DNA of 64,000 nucleotides. It comes from Sediminicola sp035798135. Its GTDB lineage: Bacteria; Bacteroidota; Bacteroidia; Flavobacteriales; Flavobacteriaceae. The position numbers were made by a program, and so were the translations under genes. Location: contig JAPFBR010000002.1 of NCBI GenBank assembly GCA_035798135.1, positions 124,001-188,000 on the forward strand, in the 5' to 3' direction. The notes beneath the pieces were generated by a model. The model was not told the DNA's origin. It worked only from the letters and a program-made list of their open reading frames with translations, and searched no databases. Shown in pieces: positions 8,512 through 16,336 of this stretch (positions are counted from its first letter, which is position 1; each line of letters starts with the position of its first letter).

Positions 8512-8540
8512 CAAATTTAGTACGGAAGCCGATTCTACAA
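8512..8540 (-). promoter_or_regulatory. Bacteroidota-type promoter of the ftsK operon
   Basis: On the minus strand the -7 element is TAAATTTG (8519 to 8512) and a TTG -33 element lies at 8540-8538, with 18 bases between. Both parts fit the Bacteroidota sigma-A consensus. The -7 element lies 29 bases before the ftsK ATG. Confidence 0.6.
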
Positions 8541-8545
8541 TAGTT

Positions 8546-8911
8546 TTAAAAAATTTTTGGACAATAAATAATGAGTCCTATTATGGTAGCGGCAATGGAT
8601 ACTATCATTACAGCCCCTGCAGAGATATCTTTTATAAATCCGATTTTAGGGTCAAATTCAGGCTGTACAAAATCGGCTAATTTTTCAATTGCTGTATTTA
8701 GACCTTCTACCCCTAGGACCATTGCAATGGCGATGATCTGTAAAATCCACTCCGTATTGGAAATTTCAAAATAGAATCCAGCGGCGGTCATAAGGAGTGC
8801 AATAAAGACCTGTGCCTTAATACTGGCTTCTGTACGGATCAGCAATAAAGCGCCACGTAGCGCAATCCCTATCCCATTGATTCTATTTTTCAGGAAAGAC
8901 TCTTTAGGCAT
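8546..8911 (-). CDS. DgkA-type lipid kinase (diacylglycerol or undecaprenol kinase)
   Basis: A 121-residue membrane protein with three predicted helices and the family signature E-G-L-N-T-A-I-E-K-L-A-D near residues 64-75, followed by K-D-I-S-A-G-A-V. DgkA enzymes phosphorylate diacylglycerol in proteobacteria or undecaprenol in Gram-positive bacteria, both at the cytoplasmic membrane. Sequence alone does not decide which lipid is used here. Its start overlaps the end of tpx by 8 bases, so it is translated from the tpx transcript. It ends 34 bases before the ftsK promoter region. Confidence 0.85.
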   Translation of the reverse strand: MPKESFLKNRINGIGIALRGALLLIRTEASIKAQVFIALLMTAAGFYFEISNTEWILQIIAIAMVLGVEGLNTAIEKLADFVQPEFDPKIGFIKDISAGAVMIVSIAATIIGLIIYCPKIF

Positions 8912-9410
8912 CCATCAGGGCTTCTAGGGCAGCATGGTAATTGGGTTCATCCACAATTTCTGGAACCTGCTCGTTATATATGACTTGCCCTTCTTCATTG
9001 ATGACGACTACGGCTCTAGAGTGAAGGCTTTGAAGGGGGCCATTTGTGATTTCCAAACCATAATTTTGGCCAAAGCTACCTTCTCTAAAATCGGATAGCA
9101 TTTCTACTTTTTCAATACCCTCAGCACCACAAAAACGCTTTTGGGCAAAAGGAAGGTCTTTAGACACACACAAGACTACGGTATTATTTAAATCGGAAGC
9201 CTCCTTGTTAAATTGTCTGACCGATTTGGCACAAGTGCCGGTATCGATACTTGGGAATATATTTAGGACCACTTTCTTTCCCTTGTAATTAGTTAGGGCA
9301 GCAGGTGATAAATCTGTTTTTGTCAATTTGAAATCCGGTGCCGCTGTTCCAATTGCTGGAAGCTCACCGATTGTATTGATATTATTTCCTTTTAAAGTAA
9401 CTATAGCCAT
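8904..9410 (-). CDS. tpx: Thiol peroxidase Tpx
   Basis: A 168-residue atypical 2-Cys peroxiredoxin. The peroxidatic cysteine is C60 in I-D-T-G-T-C, and the resolving cysteine is C94 in R-F-C-G-A-E-G. The spacing of 34 residues is the family norm. It reduces hydrogen peroxide and alkyl hydroperoxides with electrons from thioredoxin. The length equals that of E. coli Tpx. A second peroxidase and a thioredoxin-like protein are encoded just upstream on the same strand, though a terminator separates them from tpx. The start has no clear Shine-Dalgarno sequence. Confidence 0.95.
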   Translation of the reverse strand: MAIVTLKGNNINTIGELPAIGTAAPDFKLTKTDLSPAALTNYKGKKVVLNIFPSIDTGTCAKSVRQFNKEASDLNNTVVLCVSKDLPFAQKRFCGAEGIEKVEMLSDFREGSFGQNYGLEITNGPLQSLHSRAVVVINEEGQVIYNEQVPEIVDEPNYHAALEALMDA

Positions 9411-9480
9411 TTGGGGAGGTTTTAAATTTCGTGGTGAAATTATAAAATATATGCATTAAATTGGAGCTTTTGCCAACAAA

Positions 9481-9510
9481 AAAAGTCCTTCAAAAAATTG
9501 AAGGACTTTT
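9481..9510 (-). terminator. Intrinsic terminator after the peroxiredoxin-thioredoxin group
   Basis: GTCCTTCA and TGAAGGAC form a stem around an A-rich loop, flanked by AAAA and TTTT. On the minus strand a long T-run follows. It lies between the small 85-residue gene (stop at 9529) and tpx (start at 9410), separating the two transcripts. Confidence 0.75.
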
Positions 9511-9528
9511 ACTAATGTGTTTTGGGGT

Positions 9529-9786
9529 CTATTTGTCTATAGCCCCAACTACGCGTTGCATAAACTGGTTCAATGCCTCTTTTTTGGGTGTTCCCTCTTT
9601 TATGGCTTTGGACACATCCAATGCACCGTACATATTGGAGATGAGCTCTCCAATGACATCCAATTCCTCATCCTTTAAGGAAGGTACTTCTGTAAGCGCT
9701 TCCAAAGTCTCAATGGTCTCCACCACGAAGTCTTCATCGTTCTCCTCAATGAACGTAGTGAGGTGTTTAATTATAGGTAACTTCAC
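9529..9786 (-). CDS. Small acidic conserved protein next to thioredoxin
   Basis: An 85-residue, acidic, mostly helical cytoplasmic protein without cysteine, membrane segment or recognised motif. I do not recognise a function. Its ATG lies inside the end of the thioredoxin-like gene (20-base overlap), so the two are translationally coupled. It is the last gene before a terminator. The tight linkage to a peroxiredoxin and a thioredoxin suggests a partner or regulator of thiol redox chemistry, but that is inference from position only. Confidence 0.75.
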   Translation of the reverse strand: MKLPIIKHLTTFIEENDEDFVVETIETLEALTEVPSLKDEELDVIGELISNMYGALDVSKAIKEGTPKKEALNQFMQRVVGAIDK

Positions 9787-10081
9787 TGATAAGTTCTTTT
9801 AAAACATCATATTTATTTGTTTGAACCTGCTTCTTTAATTTCCCACCGGTAAAGGCTGCGAAAGTTGGCAAATTATCAACATTGGCTAGCTTTCTCGATT
9901 CTGGAAATTTTTCCGCATCTACTAACACAAATGTTATATTCTCATTTGTCGAGGCCTCTTTTTTAAATTTTGGCTTCATGATACGGCAATTACCACACCA
10001 GGTTGCTGAGTACTGAACCATAACATTGGTGTTGTTGTCCAAAATCTCCTGTAAATTGTCTTTTTCCAATTCTAGTATCAT
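9767..10081 (-). CDS. Thioredoxin family protein, WCGNC active site
   Basis: A 104-residue thioredoxin-fold protein. The active site is W-C29-G-N-C32 and the cis-proline is P72 in N-L-P-T-F. The CGNC sequence differs from the CGPC of classical thioredoxin, which should change the redox potential. No signal peptide is present, so it is cytoplasmic. I chose the ATG at 10081. The longer open frame would run through the terminator and into the peroxiredoxin gene. It probably recycles the peroxiredoxin encoded directly upstream and is coupled by overlap to the 85-residue gene downstream. Confidence 0.9.
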   Translation of the reverse strand: MILELEKDNLQEILDNNTNVMVQYSATWCGNCRIMKPKFKKEASTNENITFVLVDAEKFPESRKLANVDNLPTFAAFTGGKLKKQVQTNKYDVLKELISEVTYN

Positions 10082-10104
10082 AACTCTTGCAATTTTTAAG
10101 TTGA

Positions 10105-10133
10105 TAAAAAAGCATGGAGCAAGTGCTCCATGC
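10105..10133 (-). terminator. Hairpin between peroxiredoxin and thioredoxin genes
   Basis: GCATGGAGC and GCTCCATGC form a 9-bp stem with a 4-base loop, followed on the minus strand by TTTTTT. It lies 22 bases after the peroxiredoxin stop and before the thioredoxin start. It should end most transcripts, leaving the thioredoxin pair to read-through. Confidence 0.75.
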
Positions 10134-10154
10134 CTGTAATCCAAAACACCGTAC

Positions 10155-10799
10155 TTAGTTGGCGTGGCTAGAAAGATAATTGGCAACCCCTGTTCTATCA
10201 GCGGACATTGCTTCTTTACCTTCTTCCCAGTTTGCTGGACAAACTTCACCTTTTTCTTGCACATGTGTATATGCATCTACCAAACGCAAGTATTCGTTTA
10301 CGTTTCTTCCCAACGGCATATGGTTGATACCTTCATGGAAAACGGTTCCTTCCTCATCAATAAGATAGGTTGCTCTGTAGGTTACATTGTCACCGTCTAC
10401 GGTCACAACCCCAGATTCATCATCATACTGTTCGTTGGTAATATCCAAGATACCCAATGTTGAGGCCAAGTTTCTATTGCTATCTGCCAAGATGGGATAG
10501 GTAACTCCTTCTATTCCTCCGTTGTCCTTTGCTGTGCTCAACCATGCAAAGTGAACCTCTGCAGTATCACAAGAAGCTCCTATAACCAAAGTATTCCTTT
10601 TGTCAAATTCTCCTAAAGCAGCCTGAAAAGCGTGTAATTCTGTTGGACATACAAATGTGAAGTCTTTTGGGTACCAAAACAACAGTACTTTTTTGTTATT
10701 GTTCTTTGCTTCTTCCAAAATATTGATCTTAAACGTATCACCCAATTCATTCATCGCGTTCACTGATAAATTTGGAAATTTTTTACCTACAATTGCCAT
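10155..10799 (-). CDS. 2-Cys peroxiredoxin (AhpC/Prx1 type)
   Basis: A 214-residue typical 2-Cys peroxiredoxin. The peroxidatic cysteine is C51 in F-T-F-V-C-P-T-E, and the resolving cysteine is C187 in G-E-V-C-P-A-N-W. It reduces hydrogen peroxide and organic hydroperoxides as a dimer or decamer in the cytoplasm. No AhpF is nearby, so the adjacent thioredoxin-like gene is the natural electron donor candidate. A GGIEG segment (94-98) resembles the GGLG motif of sensitive eukaryotic peroxiredoxins, but a YF tail motif is absent. A -7 promoter element lies 31 bases upstream. Confidence 0.95.
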   Translation of the reverse strand: MAIVGKKFPNLSVNAMNELGDTFKINILEEAKNNNKKVLLFWYPKDFTFVCPTELHAFQAALGEFDKRNTLVIGASCDTAEVHFAWLSTAKDNGGIEGVTYPILADSNRNLASTLGILDITNEQYDDESGVVTVDGDNVTYRATYLIDEEGTVFHEGINHMPLGRNVNEYLRLVDAYTHVQEKGEVCPANWEEGKEAMSADRTGVANYLSSHAN

Positions 10800-10830
10800 A
10801 TTTTATATTTTAAAAAGTTAAATTCTAGTG

Positions 10831-10838
10831 CAAAACTA
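10831..10838 (-). promoter_or_regulatory. -7 promoter element of the peroxiredoxin gene
   Basis: Read on the minus strand this is TAGTTTTG, matching TAnnTTTG, 31 bases before the ATG. No clear TTG -33 element is seen. The rest of the 297-base gap to 11096 contains no gene that I can support. Confidence 0.45.
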
Positions 10839-11096
10839 CAGTTAAATAAGGCGCTCCTAAGAGAATGGAATTGGAAAATACTATGGAAGAATAATTTTTA
10901 TAAATGCCATAGGCATAAGACTACAAATCTTATAGACTTGGTATTCTTGGCAGCTATATTTTAAGGGATTGTCAAAATATACCCAAGATAATTATGAAGT
11001 TAACTATTGTAATTTTTACAATTGGTACATTTTTACCAAACAAAATTCCAAAACAACGGTTTTAATTGAAGTTTAGGATTCTTTGATAAGAAAAAT

Positions 11097-12587
11097 CTAC
11101 ACAGTTTCAGGGGTTGCCAATTTTTTGATCTTTATTTTCAAGGCTGCAAATAGCAACGTCATAAAAGGGCTCAGCCAGTTAAAAATGGCATAAATGAAAT
11201 ATTCGCCAACACCAACACCCAACACCCCGCTATGATATGCCCCACAAGTGTTCCATGGGATCAGTACGGAGGTTACGGTCCCTGAATCTTCCAAGGTCCT
11301 ACTTAAGTTTTCAGGGGCAAGTCCCTTATCCCTATAGGCTTTTGCAAACATTTTACCCGGAACCACAATGGCCAAATACTGGTCGGAAGCCGTAACGTTC
11401 AGGGCCAGGCAACTGGCTACGGTACTTGCAAATAGGCTGAAGGTAGATTTTGCCATTCCCAAAAGGGCGCTACTTATTCTGGCAAGGGCACCAATACCAT
11501 CCATGACCCCTCCAAACACCATGGCACACACAATCAGCCAAATGGTGCCCAACATTCCTGCCATTCCCTTGGATGAAAATAGATCATTCAGTGCTTCGTT
11601 CTCGGTGGCGATATCTGTATTGATAGTGATAGCATTCATAATGCCTTTATAACCAGCTTCAAAGGTCATTTGAGTCGCCCCGGTGATTCCCATCACTATT
11701 TCGGGCTGAAAAATCAAGGCAAATACCCCACCTAAAAGCGTTCCTATCAATAAGGCCAACAGCGGGGGTGTTTTTTTTAATATCAGTAGGATCACTGCTA
11801 TAGGCACCAAAAACAACCATCCGTTTATGTTGAAGGTTTGGTCTATGGAATCCAATATGGCTTGTGTGTCGGTCGTCCCTGTAGTATCAATAGAAAACCC
11901 CATGATGATAAAAACCAAAAGGGTAACCGTGATCGTAGGGATGGTGGTGATCGACATGTATTTGATATGGCTGAACAATTCTCCACCTGCCATTGCCGGC
12001 GCTAAATTTGTGGTGTCGCTCAAAGGGGACATCTTATCCCCAAAATAGGCCCCGGAAAGGATTGCTCCTGCAGTCATCCCTAATGAAATGCCCAGGGTGT
12101 CACCAATTCCGATCAATGCAATACCAACTGTCGCCGAGGTGGTCCAAGAGCTTCCTGTAGCTATTGAAATAACGGCACAAATAATTACACAGGCCGCTAA
12201 AAATATGGTTGGATTCAAAACCTGTAAACCATAATAGATCATGGATGGTATAATTCCACTGATCAACCAAGTACCAGAAAGGGCCCCAACCATTAAAAGA
12301 ATGATTAAGGCCCCTGTGGTCGATTTTACATTTTCAGCAACTTCCGCCATCATTTGGTCATAAGTGACCTTGTTAAAAACACCTACGATTGCAGCTACCG
12401 CTGCGCCCATGAGAAGAATAAATTGGTTGGAACCACTTAGGGCATCATCCCCGTAAACAAAAACATTATAAGCTAACATGCCTACCAGTGCAAAGACTGG
12501 GATCAAGGCTTCCCAAATGTTTAATTCTGTGTTCTCAACTATATTTTCGTCTTCTGGTTTAAGGGAATTAATATCTTGACTCTGCAT
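11097..12587 (-). CDS. NhaC family Na+/H+ antiporter-type transporter
   Basis: A 496-residue integral membrane protein with about 11-12 hydrophobic segments and the NhaC-family pattern (S-S-W-T-T-S-A-T-V-G in mid-protein, G-D-K-M-S-P-L-S-D-T-T near residue 185, and S-G-T-V-T-S-V-L-I-P-W-N-T-C-G near the end). NhaC members exchange sodium for protons, and some (MleN) exchange organic acids. It lies 69 bases behind a Cys/Met-metabolism lyase on the same strand, with a 14-bp palindrome in the gap. It could therefore move an amino acid or product of that enzyme instead of simply exporting sodium. Confidence 0.9.
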   Translation of the reverse strand: MQSQDINSLKPEDENIVENTELNIWEALIPVFALVGMLAYNVFVYGDDALSGSNQFILLMGAAVAAIVGVFNKVTYDQMMAEVAENVKSTTGALIILLMVGALSGTWLISGIIPSMIYYGLQVLNPTIFLAACVIICAVISIATGSSWTTSATVGIALIGIGDTLGISLGMTAGAILSGAYFGDKMSPLSDTTNLAPAMAGGELFSHIKYMSITTIPTITVTLLVFIIMGFSIDTTGTTDTQAILDSIDQTFNINGWLFLVPIAVILLILKKTPPLLALLIGTLLGGVFALIFQPEIVMGITGATQMTFEAGYKGIMNAITINTDIATENEALNDLFSSKGMAGMLGTIWLIVCAMVFGGVMDGIGALARISSALLGMAKSTFSLFASTVASCLALNVTASDQYLAIVVPGKMFAKAYRDKGLAPENLSRTLEDSGTVTSVLIPWNTCGAYHSGVLGVGVGEYFIYAIFNWLSPFMTLLFAALKIKIKKLATPETV

Positions 12588-12606
12588 GAAAGGTTTGTTA
12601 GTTACC

Positions 12607-12620
12607 TCGTAATATTACGA
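12607..12620. promoter_or_regulatory. 14-bp perfect palindrome upstream of the NhaC-type gene
   Basis: TCGTAATATTACGA is a perfect palindrome, 20 bases before the antiporter ATG, in a 69-base gap. This size and position suit a dimeric repressor or activator site. The partner protein is unknown. Confidence 0.4.
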
Positions 12621-12656
12621 TTTTGGTAATTGTTCTGCAAGTCTTTCAATTTATGG

Positions 12657-13877
12657 TTATTTACTCAATTCCGCTTCTTTCAGGATTCCCAATTCTAACA
12701 TGCAGTTTTTCATGGTCTTATACGTTCTGTGGATATCATTGTCCAATCCAACGGAAAAACGAATCAACCCATTTGACAAGCCCATTTCTTCCTGTTCTTC
12801 CATTGGTATCTCGGAAGAAGTAGATGATCCTGGGGCACTGAAGAGGGTTTTATAAAAACCAAGGCTTACCGCCAAGTAACCCAAATTCTTTTCTTGCATC
12901 AATTCCATTAATGCATTTGCTTTGTCCAATGAACCTACGTCCAAGGTCATGATACCTCCAAAACCGTATTCCTCGGTCATCTGATCTTTCATTATGCCAT
13001 AACTCGGATGAGATTCCAATCCTGGGTAAACCACCCTTAGTCCGTCCTTAACAAAATTATCAGCCAAATAGATGGCATTTTCGCTGTGCTTCTTAATTCG
13101 GATATGAAGGGTTCTCATATTTTTTAAGATGGAAGAAGCCCTAAAACTGTCCAAGGTACTTCCCAACAGCATTCCGGCACCGTTGTTCACATCCTTAAGA
13201 CTTAGACAAAACTCAGTAGTACCACAAACAACACCTGCAACACAGTCGCTGCTACCATTGATAAATTTGGTTAAACTGTGAATCACTATATCTGCACCTA
13301 ATTTGGCTGGAGCAATGGAAAGAGGGGAAAAGGTATTGTCCACTATTAGTGGAAGATTATATTTTTTCGCAAGTTTGGAAAGGGCTTTGATATCTGCAAT
13401 TTCCAGTAAAGGGTTACTCACGGCCTCACAATAGATCATTTTTGTTTTTGGAGTGATGGCTGCTTCAACCGCCTCTAAATTGGTGATATCCACAAAGGAA
13501 GTTCCAATTTTGAATTTTTTAAGGAAATTCTTCATAAAGGCATAAGTACCACCATAAATGGTCCTACTGCTTATAATATGGTCATCGGTATCACAAAGTT
13601 GAAAAAGAACAGCGGTGATAGCACCCATACCACTGGCAGTAACATTGGCAGATTCCGTACCTTCCAAAGCGGCTAGGGCCTCACCTAAATATAGATTGGA
13701 AGGGGTAGAGTGCCTGCTATAAAGATAACACCCTTCAGTATTCCCTTCAAAAGTATCGAACATGGTCTTGGCCGATAGAAAGGTGTAGGTGGAGGAGTCC
13801 GATATTGAGGGGTTGACCCCGCCAAATTCGCCAAAATATTGTAAATCCTGAATACTGTCTGATGCTTTGTAATCCAT
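12657..13877 (-). CDS. Cys/Met metabolism PLP-dependent enzyme (methionine gamma-lyase-like)
   Basis: A 406-residue fold-type I PLP enzyme of the trans-sulfuration family. The PLP lysine is K204 in S-L-T-K-F, with the Y-S-R (53-55) and S-G-M-G-A (82-86) phosphate-binding segments. Members include cystathionine synthases and lyases, O-acetylhomoserine sulfhydrylase and methionine gamma-lyase. True methionine gamma-lyases carry a cysteine after the Y-G of S/T-x-Y-G; here that position is G110, so methionine lyase activity is doubtful. The gene is divergent from an Lrp/AsnC regulator and leads into an NhaC-type transporter. A degradative role controlled by an amino acid is likely. Confidence 0.85.
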   Translation of the reverse strand: MDYKASDSIQDLQYFGEFGGVNPSISDSSTYTFLSAKTMFDTFEGNTEGCYLYSRHSTPSNLYLGEALAALEGTESANVTASGMGAITAVLFQLCDTDDHIISSRTIYGGTYAFMKNFLKKFKIGTSFVDITNLEAVEAAITPKTKMIYCEAVSNPLLEIADIKALSKLAKKYNLPLIVDNTFSPLSIAPAKLGADIVIHSLTKFINGSSDCVAGVVCGTTEFCLSLKDVNNGAGMLLGSTLDSFRASSILKNMRTLHIRIKKHSENAIYLADNFVKDGLRVVYPGLESHPSYGIMKDQMTEEYGFGGIMTLDVGSLDKANALMELMQEKNLGYLAVSLGFYKTLFSAPGSSTSSEIPMEEQEEMGLSNGLIRFSVGLDNDIHRTYKTMKNCMLELGILKEAELSK

Positions 13878-13915
13878 AATTATGTTTATTTTTATGATTT
13901 AAAAATAAGAAATAC

Positions 13916-13975
13916 TAGTTTTGTTGTCAATGATTATTAATTTTATTAGAAAATAAATCTATATAAATGATCATT
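13916..13975. promoter_or_regulatory. Divergent control region between the PLP enzyme and the Lrp gene
   Basis: The 157-base divergent gap carries TAGTTTTG on the plus strand (13916-13923), a -7 match directed towards the Lrp-type gene, and the 10-bp palindrome AATGATCATT (13966-13975). A further TGATCA lies at 14001-14006. Lrp-family proteins often bind AT-rich palindromes in the gap next to their own gene. The assignment is inference. Confidence 0.35.
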
Positions 13976-14034
13976 CGTAGATTTTAATGTTGTTAATTGT
14001 TGATCAGTGTACTAAATCATGAATAAGAATCGGG

Positions 14035-14493
14035 ATGAAATTTGATGAAATTGATGTGAGATTATTGGGGCTTTTGCAGCAGGATTGTAAAAAGACCACA
14101 AAAGAATATGCCAACCAGCTGAATCTATCTGTAACTGCTGTTTACGAACGAATCAAACGTTTGGAAAAATCGGGGTGCATTACCAAGTATGTCGCCCTAG
14201 TGGACAAAAAAAAGGTAAATAAGTTATTCATAGTGCTCTGCCATGTGAAATTGGTACAGCACACCAAAGAATTTTTGACCCAGTTCGAACGGGATGTCCT
14301 AAAGCTCCAAGAGGTAGTGGAGTGTTATCACATCAGTGGGGATTACGACTATATATTAAAAATACATGTTAGTGATATGGAGGCCTATAGGGATTTTATG
14401 GTGGCGAAGCTCACGGCCATCAACCATATAGGGAGCACCCAGAGCTCTTTTGTGATTGCCGAAGTTAAGCATACCACAGCAATTCCTATTTAG
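14035..14493 (+). CDS. Lrp/AsnC family transcriptional regulator
   Basis: A 152-residue regulator. An N-terminal AsnC-type helix-turn-helix spans about residues 1-60 (E-I-D-V-R-L-L-G-L-L-Q near the start, then L-S-V-T-A-V-Y-E-R-I-K-R-L-E). A C-terminal RAM/ACT ligand domain follows, with the G-D-Y-D-Y-I-L-K pattern near residue 102. Such proteins form dimers and octamers that sense amino acids. It is transcribed away from the PLP lyase gene, so it very probably controls that gene and perhaps the transporter behind it. The inducing amino acid is not shown by the sequence. Confidence 0.93.
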   Translation: MKFDEIDVRLLGLLQQDCKKTTKEYANQLNLSVTAVYERIKRLEKSGCITKYVALVDKKKVNKLFIVLCHVKLVQHTKEFLTQFERDVLKLQEVVECYHISGDYDYILKIHVSDMEAYRDFMVAKLTAINHIGSTQSSFVIAEVKHTTAIPI

Positions 14494-14551
14494 GACCCCC
14501 TAAATAACAGAACTTTGGAAGCTTCAAGGTATCTAAACCAGAAATTAATAC

Positions 14552-14559
14552 TAATTTTG
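14552..14559 (+). promoter_or_regulatory. -7 promoter element of lpd
   Basis: TAATTTTG fits TAnnTTTG and lies 27 bases before the lpd ATG. No -33 TTG at the usual distance is visible. Confidence 0.45.
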
Positions 14560-14586
14560 TGATGTTTTAAAAAATCAAAAATATTT

Positions 14587-15993
14587 ATGAGTTCATATGA
14601 CGTAGCCATTATTGGTTCAGGCCCAGGAGGATATGTTGCAGCGATACGCTGTGCACAATTAGGAATGAAAACAGCAATCATAGAAAAGTATTCCACATTG
14701 GGAGGCACTTGTCTTAATGTAGGTTGTATACCTTCTAAGGCGTTGTTGGATTCATCCCATCATTATGAAGATGCCATAAAGCACTTTGAGGAGCATGGAA
14801 TTGAGATTCCTGGCGAAATAAAAGTGAACTTGGAGAAAATGATTTCCAGAAAACAATCCGTAGTGGACCAGACCACCAAGGGGGTTCAGTTTTTGATGGA
14901 TAAAAATAAGATCGATGTTTTTGAAGGATTGGGGAGCTTCAAAGATGCTACCCATATCAATATCAAAAAGAGTGATGGTAGCTCAGAGACCATAGAGGCC
15001 AAGCATACCATTATTGCAACTGGTTCCAAACCATCTTCCTTGCCTTTTATCAAATTGGATAAGGAAAGGGTTATCACCTCCACAGAAGCTTTAAAACTTA
15101 AGGAAATTCCGAAGCATATGATTATCATAGGCGGCGGTGTTATAGGCCTTGAATTGGGACAGGTATATAAAAGATTGGGTTCCGAAATTACCGTGGTGGA
15201 ATTTATGGACCGTATTATTCCAGGTATGGACGGCTCCCTTTCCAAAGAACTGACCAAGGTTCTTAAAAAGCAGAAAATGAAAATCAACACTTCGCATAAA
15301 GTTAAATCGGTTGAAAGAAAAGGTGATGAAGTAATAGTAAAGGCTGATGACAAAAAAGGGGAGGAAGTTACTTTTAGGGCCGATTATTGTTTGGTTGCCG
15401 TAGGACGAAGTCCTTATACCGCCGGCTTGAATTTGGATGCTGCAGGTGTGAAATTGGACGATAGGGGCAGGGTGGCCGTGAATGATCATTTGCAAACCAA
15501 TGTTTCCAATATATATGCTATCGGAGATGTAATTAAAGGAGCAATGTTGGCCCATAAGGCTGAAGAGGAGGGAACCTTGGTGGCCGAAATATTGGCCGGA
15601 CAAAAACCACATATCGATTATAATTTGATTCCGGGTGTAGTATATACATGGCCAGAGGTGGCTGCGGTAGGTAAAACGGAAGAGGAGTTGAAAGAAGCAG
15701 GTGTCGACTTTAAGGTTGGCCAATTTCCAATGAGGGCATTGGGTCGGGCAAGAGCAAGTATGGATTTAGACGGATTTGTAAAAATCCTGGCCGATAAAAA
15801 AACAGATGAAGTCTTGGGTGTCCATATGATAGGAGCCCGTGTTGCGGATCTAATTGCCGAAGCAGTTACAGCAATGGAATTTAGGGCCTCAGCTGAAGAT
15901 ATCTCTAGAATGAGTCATGCACATCCAACCTATGCGGAGGCTGTTAAAGAGGCTGCCTTGGCAGCAACAGGTGACAGGGCATTGCACATTTAA
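14587..15993 (+). CDS. lpdA: Dihydrolipoyl dehydrogenase
   Basis: A 468-residue flavoprotein disulfide reductase. The N-terminal FAD fold is G-S-G-P-G-G (10-15). The redox pair is C42/C47 in G-G-T-C-L-N-V-G-C. An NAD-binding G-G-G-V-I-G-L-E lies near residue 181, and the C-terminal dimer domain carries the H-x-H-P-T-Y-A-E-A catalytic segment. It reoxidises dihydrolipoyl groups of the pyruvate, 2-oxoglutarate and branched-chain 2-oxoacid dehydrogenase complexes and of glycine cleavage. It is a single-gene unit: its own -7 element lies upstream and a strong bidirectional terminator follows. The E1/E2 genes are not in the window. Confidence 0.97.
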   Translation: MSSYDVAIIGSGPGGYVAAIRCAQLGMKTAIIEKYSTLGGTCLNVGCIPSKALLDSSHHYEDAIKHFEEHGIEIPGEIKVNLEKMISRKQSVVDQTTKGVQFLMDKNKIDVFEGLGSFKDATHINIKKSDGSSETIEAKHTIIATGSKPSSLPFIKLDKERVITSTEALKLKEIPKHMIIIGGGVIGLELGQVYKRLGSEITVVEFMDRIIPGMDGSLSKELTKVLKKQKMKINTSHKVKSVERKGDEVIVKADDKKGEEVTFRADYCLVAVGRSPYTAGLNLDAAGVKLDDRGRVAVNDHLQTNVSNIYAIGDVIKGAMLAHKAEEEGTLVAEILAGQKPHIDYNLIPGVVYTWPEVAAVGKTEEELKEAGVDFKVGQFPMRALGRARASMDLDGFVKILADKKTDEVLGVHMIGARVADLIAEAVTAMEFRASAEDISRMSHAHPTYAEAVKEAALAATGDRALHI

Positions 15994-16012
15994 AATAAGT
16001 ATTTCCAAATAA

Positions 16013-16048
16013 AAAAATCCCATCAAAACTTGATGGGATTTTTTTTTA
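16013..16048. terminator. Bidirectional intrinsic terminator between lpd and the CDGSH gene
   Basis: AAATCCCATCA and TGATGGGATTT form a strong stem around a short A-rich loop, flanked by A-runs on the left and T-runs on the right. It works for lpd on the plus strand and for the convergent CDGSH gene. The CDGSH stop codon (16046-16048) lies inside the right flank. Confidence 0.85.
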
Positions 16049-16279
16049 GTTCTTGTGGGATCCGTCACAAAAGGGCGGATTCTTGGTCTGTTTACATGTA
16101 CAGAGATACGCAGTTTTTTCTTCTTCTACGGCAAAGCCCAAAGAAGGGGTGGCATTTTGCGCCTTATGTGACCCATCGCAAAAGGGTTGGTTGCTGCTAT
16201 GGCTGCAGGTACACCAGGCATATCTTTTGTCTTTTTCCAATGCTACGGCTATAGGTTCGTAAGCTTTCTTCTCACTCAT
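16046..16279 (-). CDS. Double CDGSH iron-sulfur domain protein
   Basis: A 77-residue protein made of two CDGSH motifs. The first uses C23, C25, C34 and H38, and the second uses C60, C62, C71 and H75. Each matches C-x-C-x(8)-C-D-G-S-H, the binding set of a 2Fe-2S cluster held by three cysteines and one histidine. Proteins of this kind are small electron or cluster carriers of the mitoNEET family. No membrane anchor is present. The gene stands alone, convergent with lpd, and shares the terminator hairpin with it. Its physiological partner is unknown. Confidence 0.93.
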   Translation of the reverse strand: MSEKKAYEPIAVALEKDKRYAWCTCSHSSNQPFCDGSHKAQNATPSLGFAVEEEKTAYLCTCKQTKNPPFCDGSHKN

Positions 16280-16336
16280 AATTATTTTTTAGCGAGTAAA
16301 AGTAATGGAAAGAGAACTAGAGAAAGATACTTGTGC

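Noticed and set aside
10082..10276. Upstream extension of the thioredoxin-like gene to 169 residues
   Set aside because: It would cross the peroxiredoxin terminator hairpin and run into the peroxiredoxin gene out of frame. The thioredoxin fold starts at the ATG at 10081.
12657..13877. Annotation as true methionine gamma-lyase
   Set aside because: The marker cysteine of that enzyme is glycine at residue 110, so only the broader Cys/Met family is supported.
15091..15723. 210-codon minus-strand open frame opposite lpd
   Set aside because: It lies wholly inside the well-conserved dihydrolipoyl dehydrogenase gene, has unusual composition, and no start signals.
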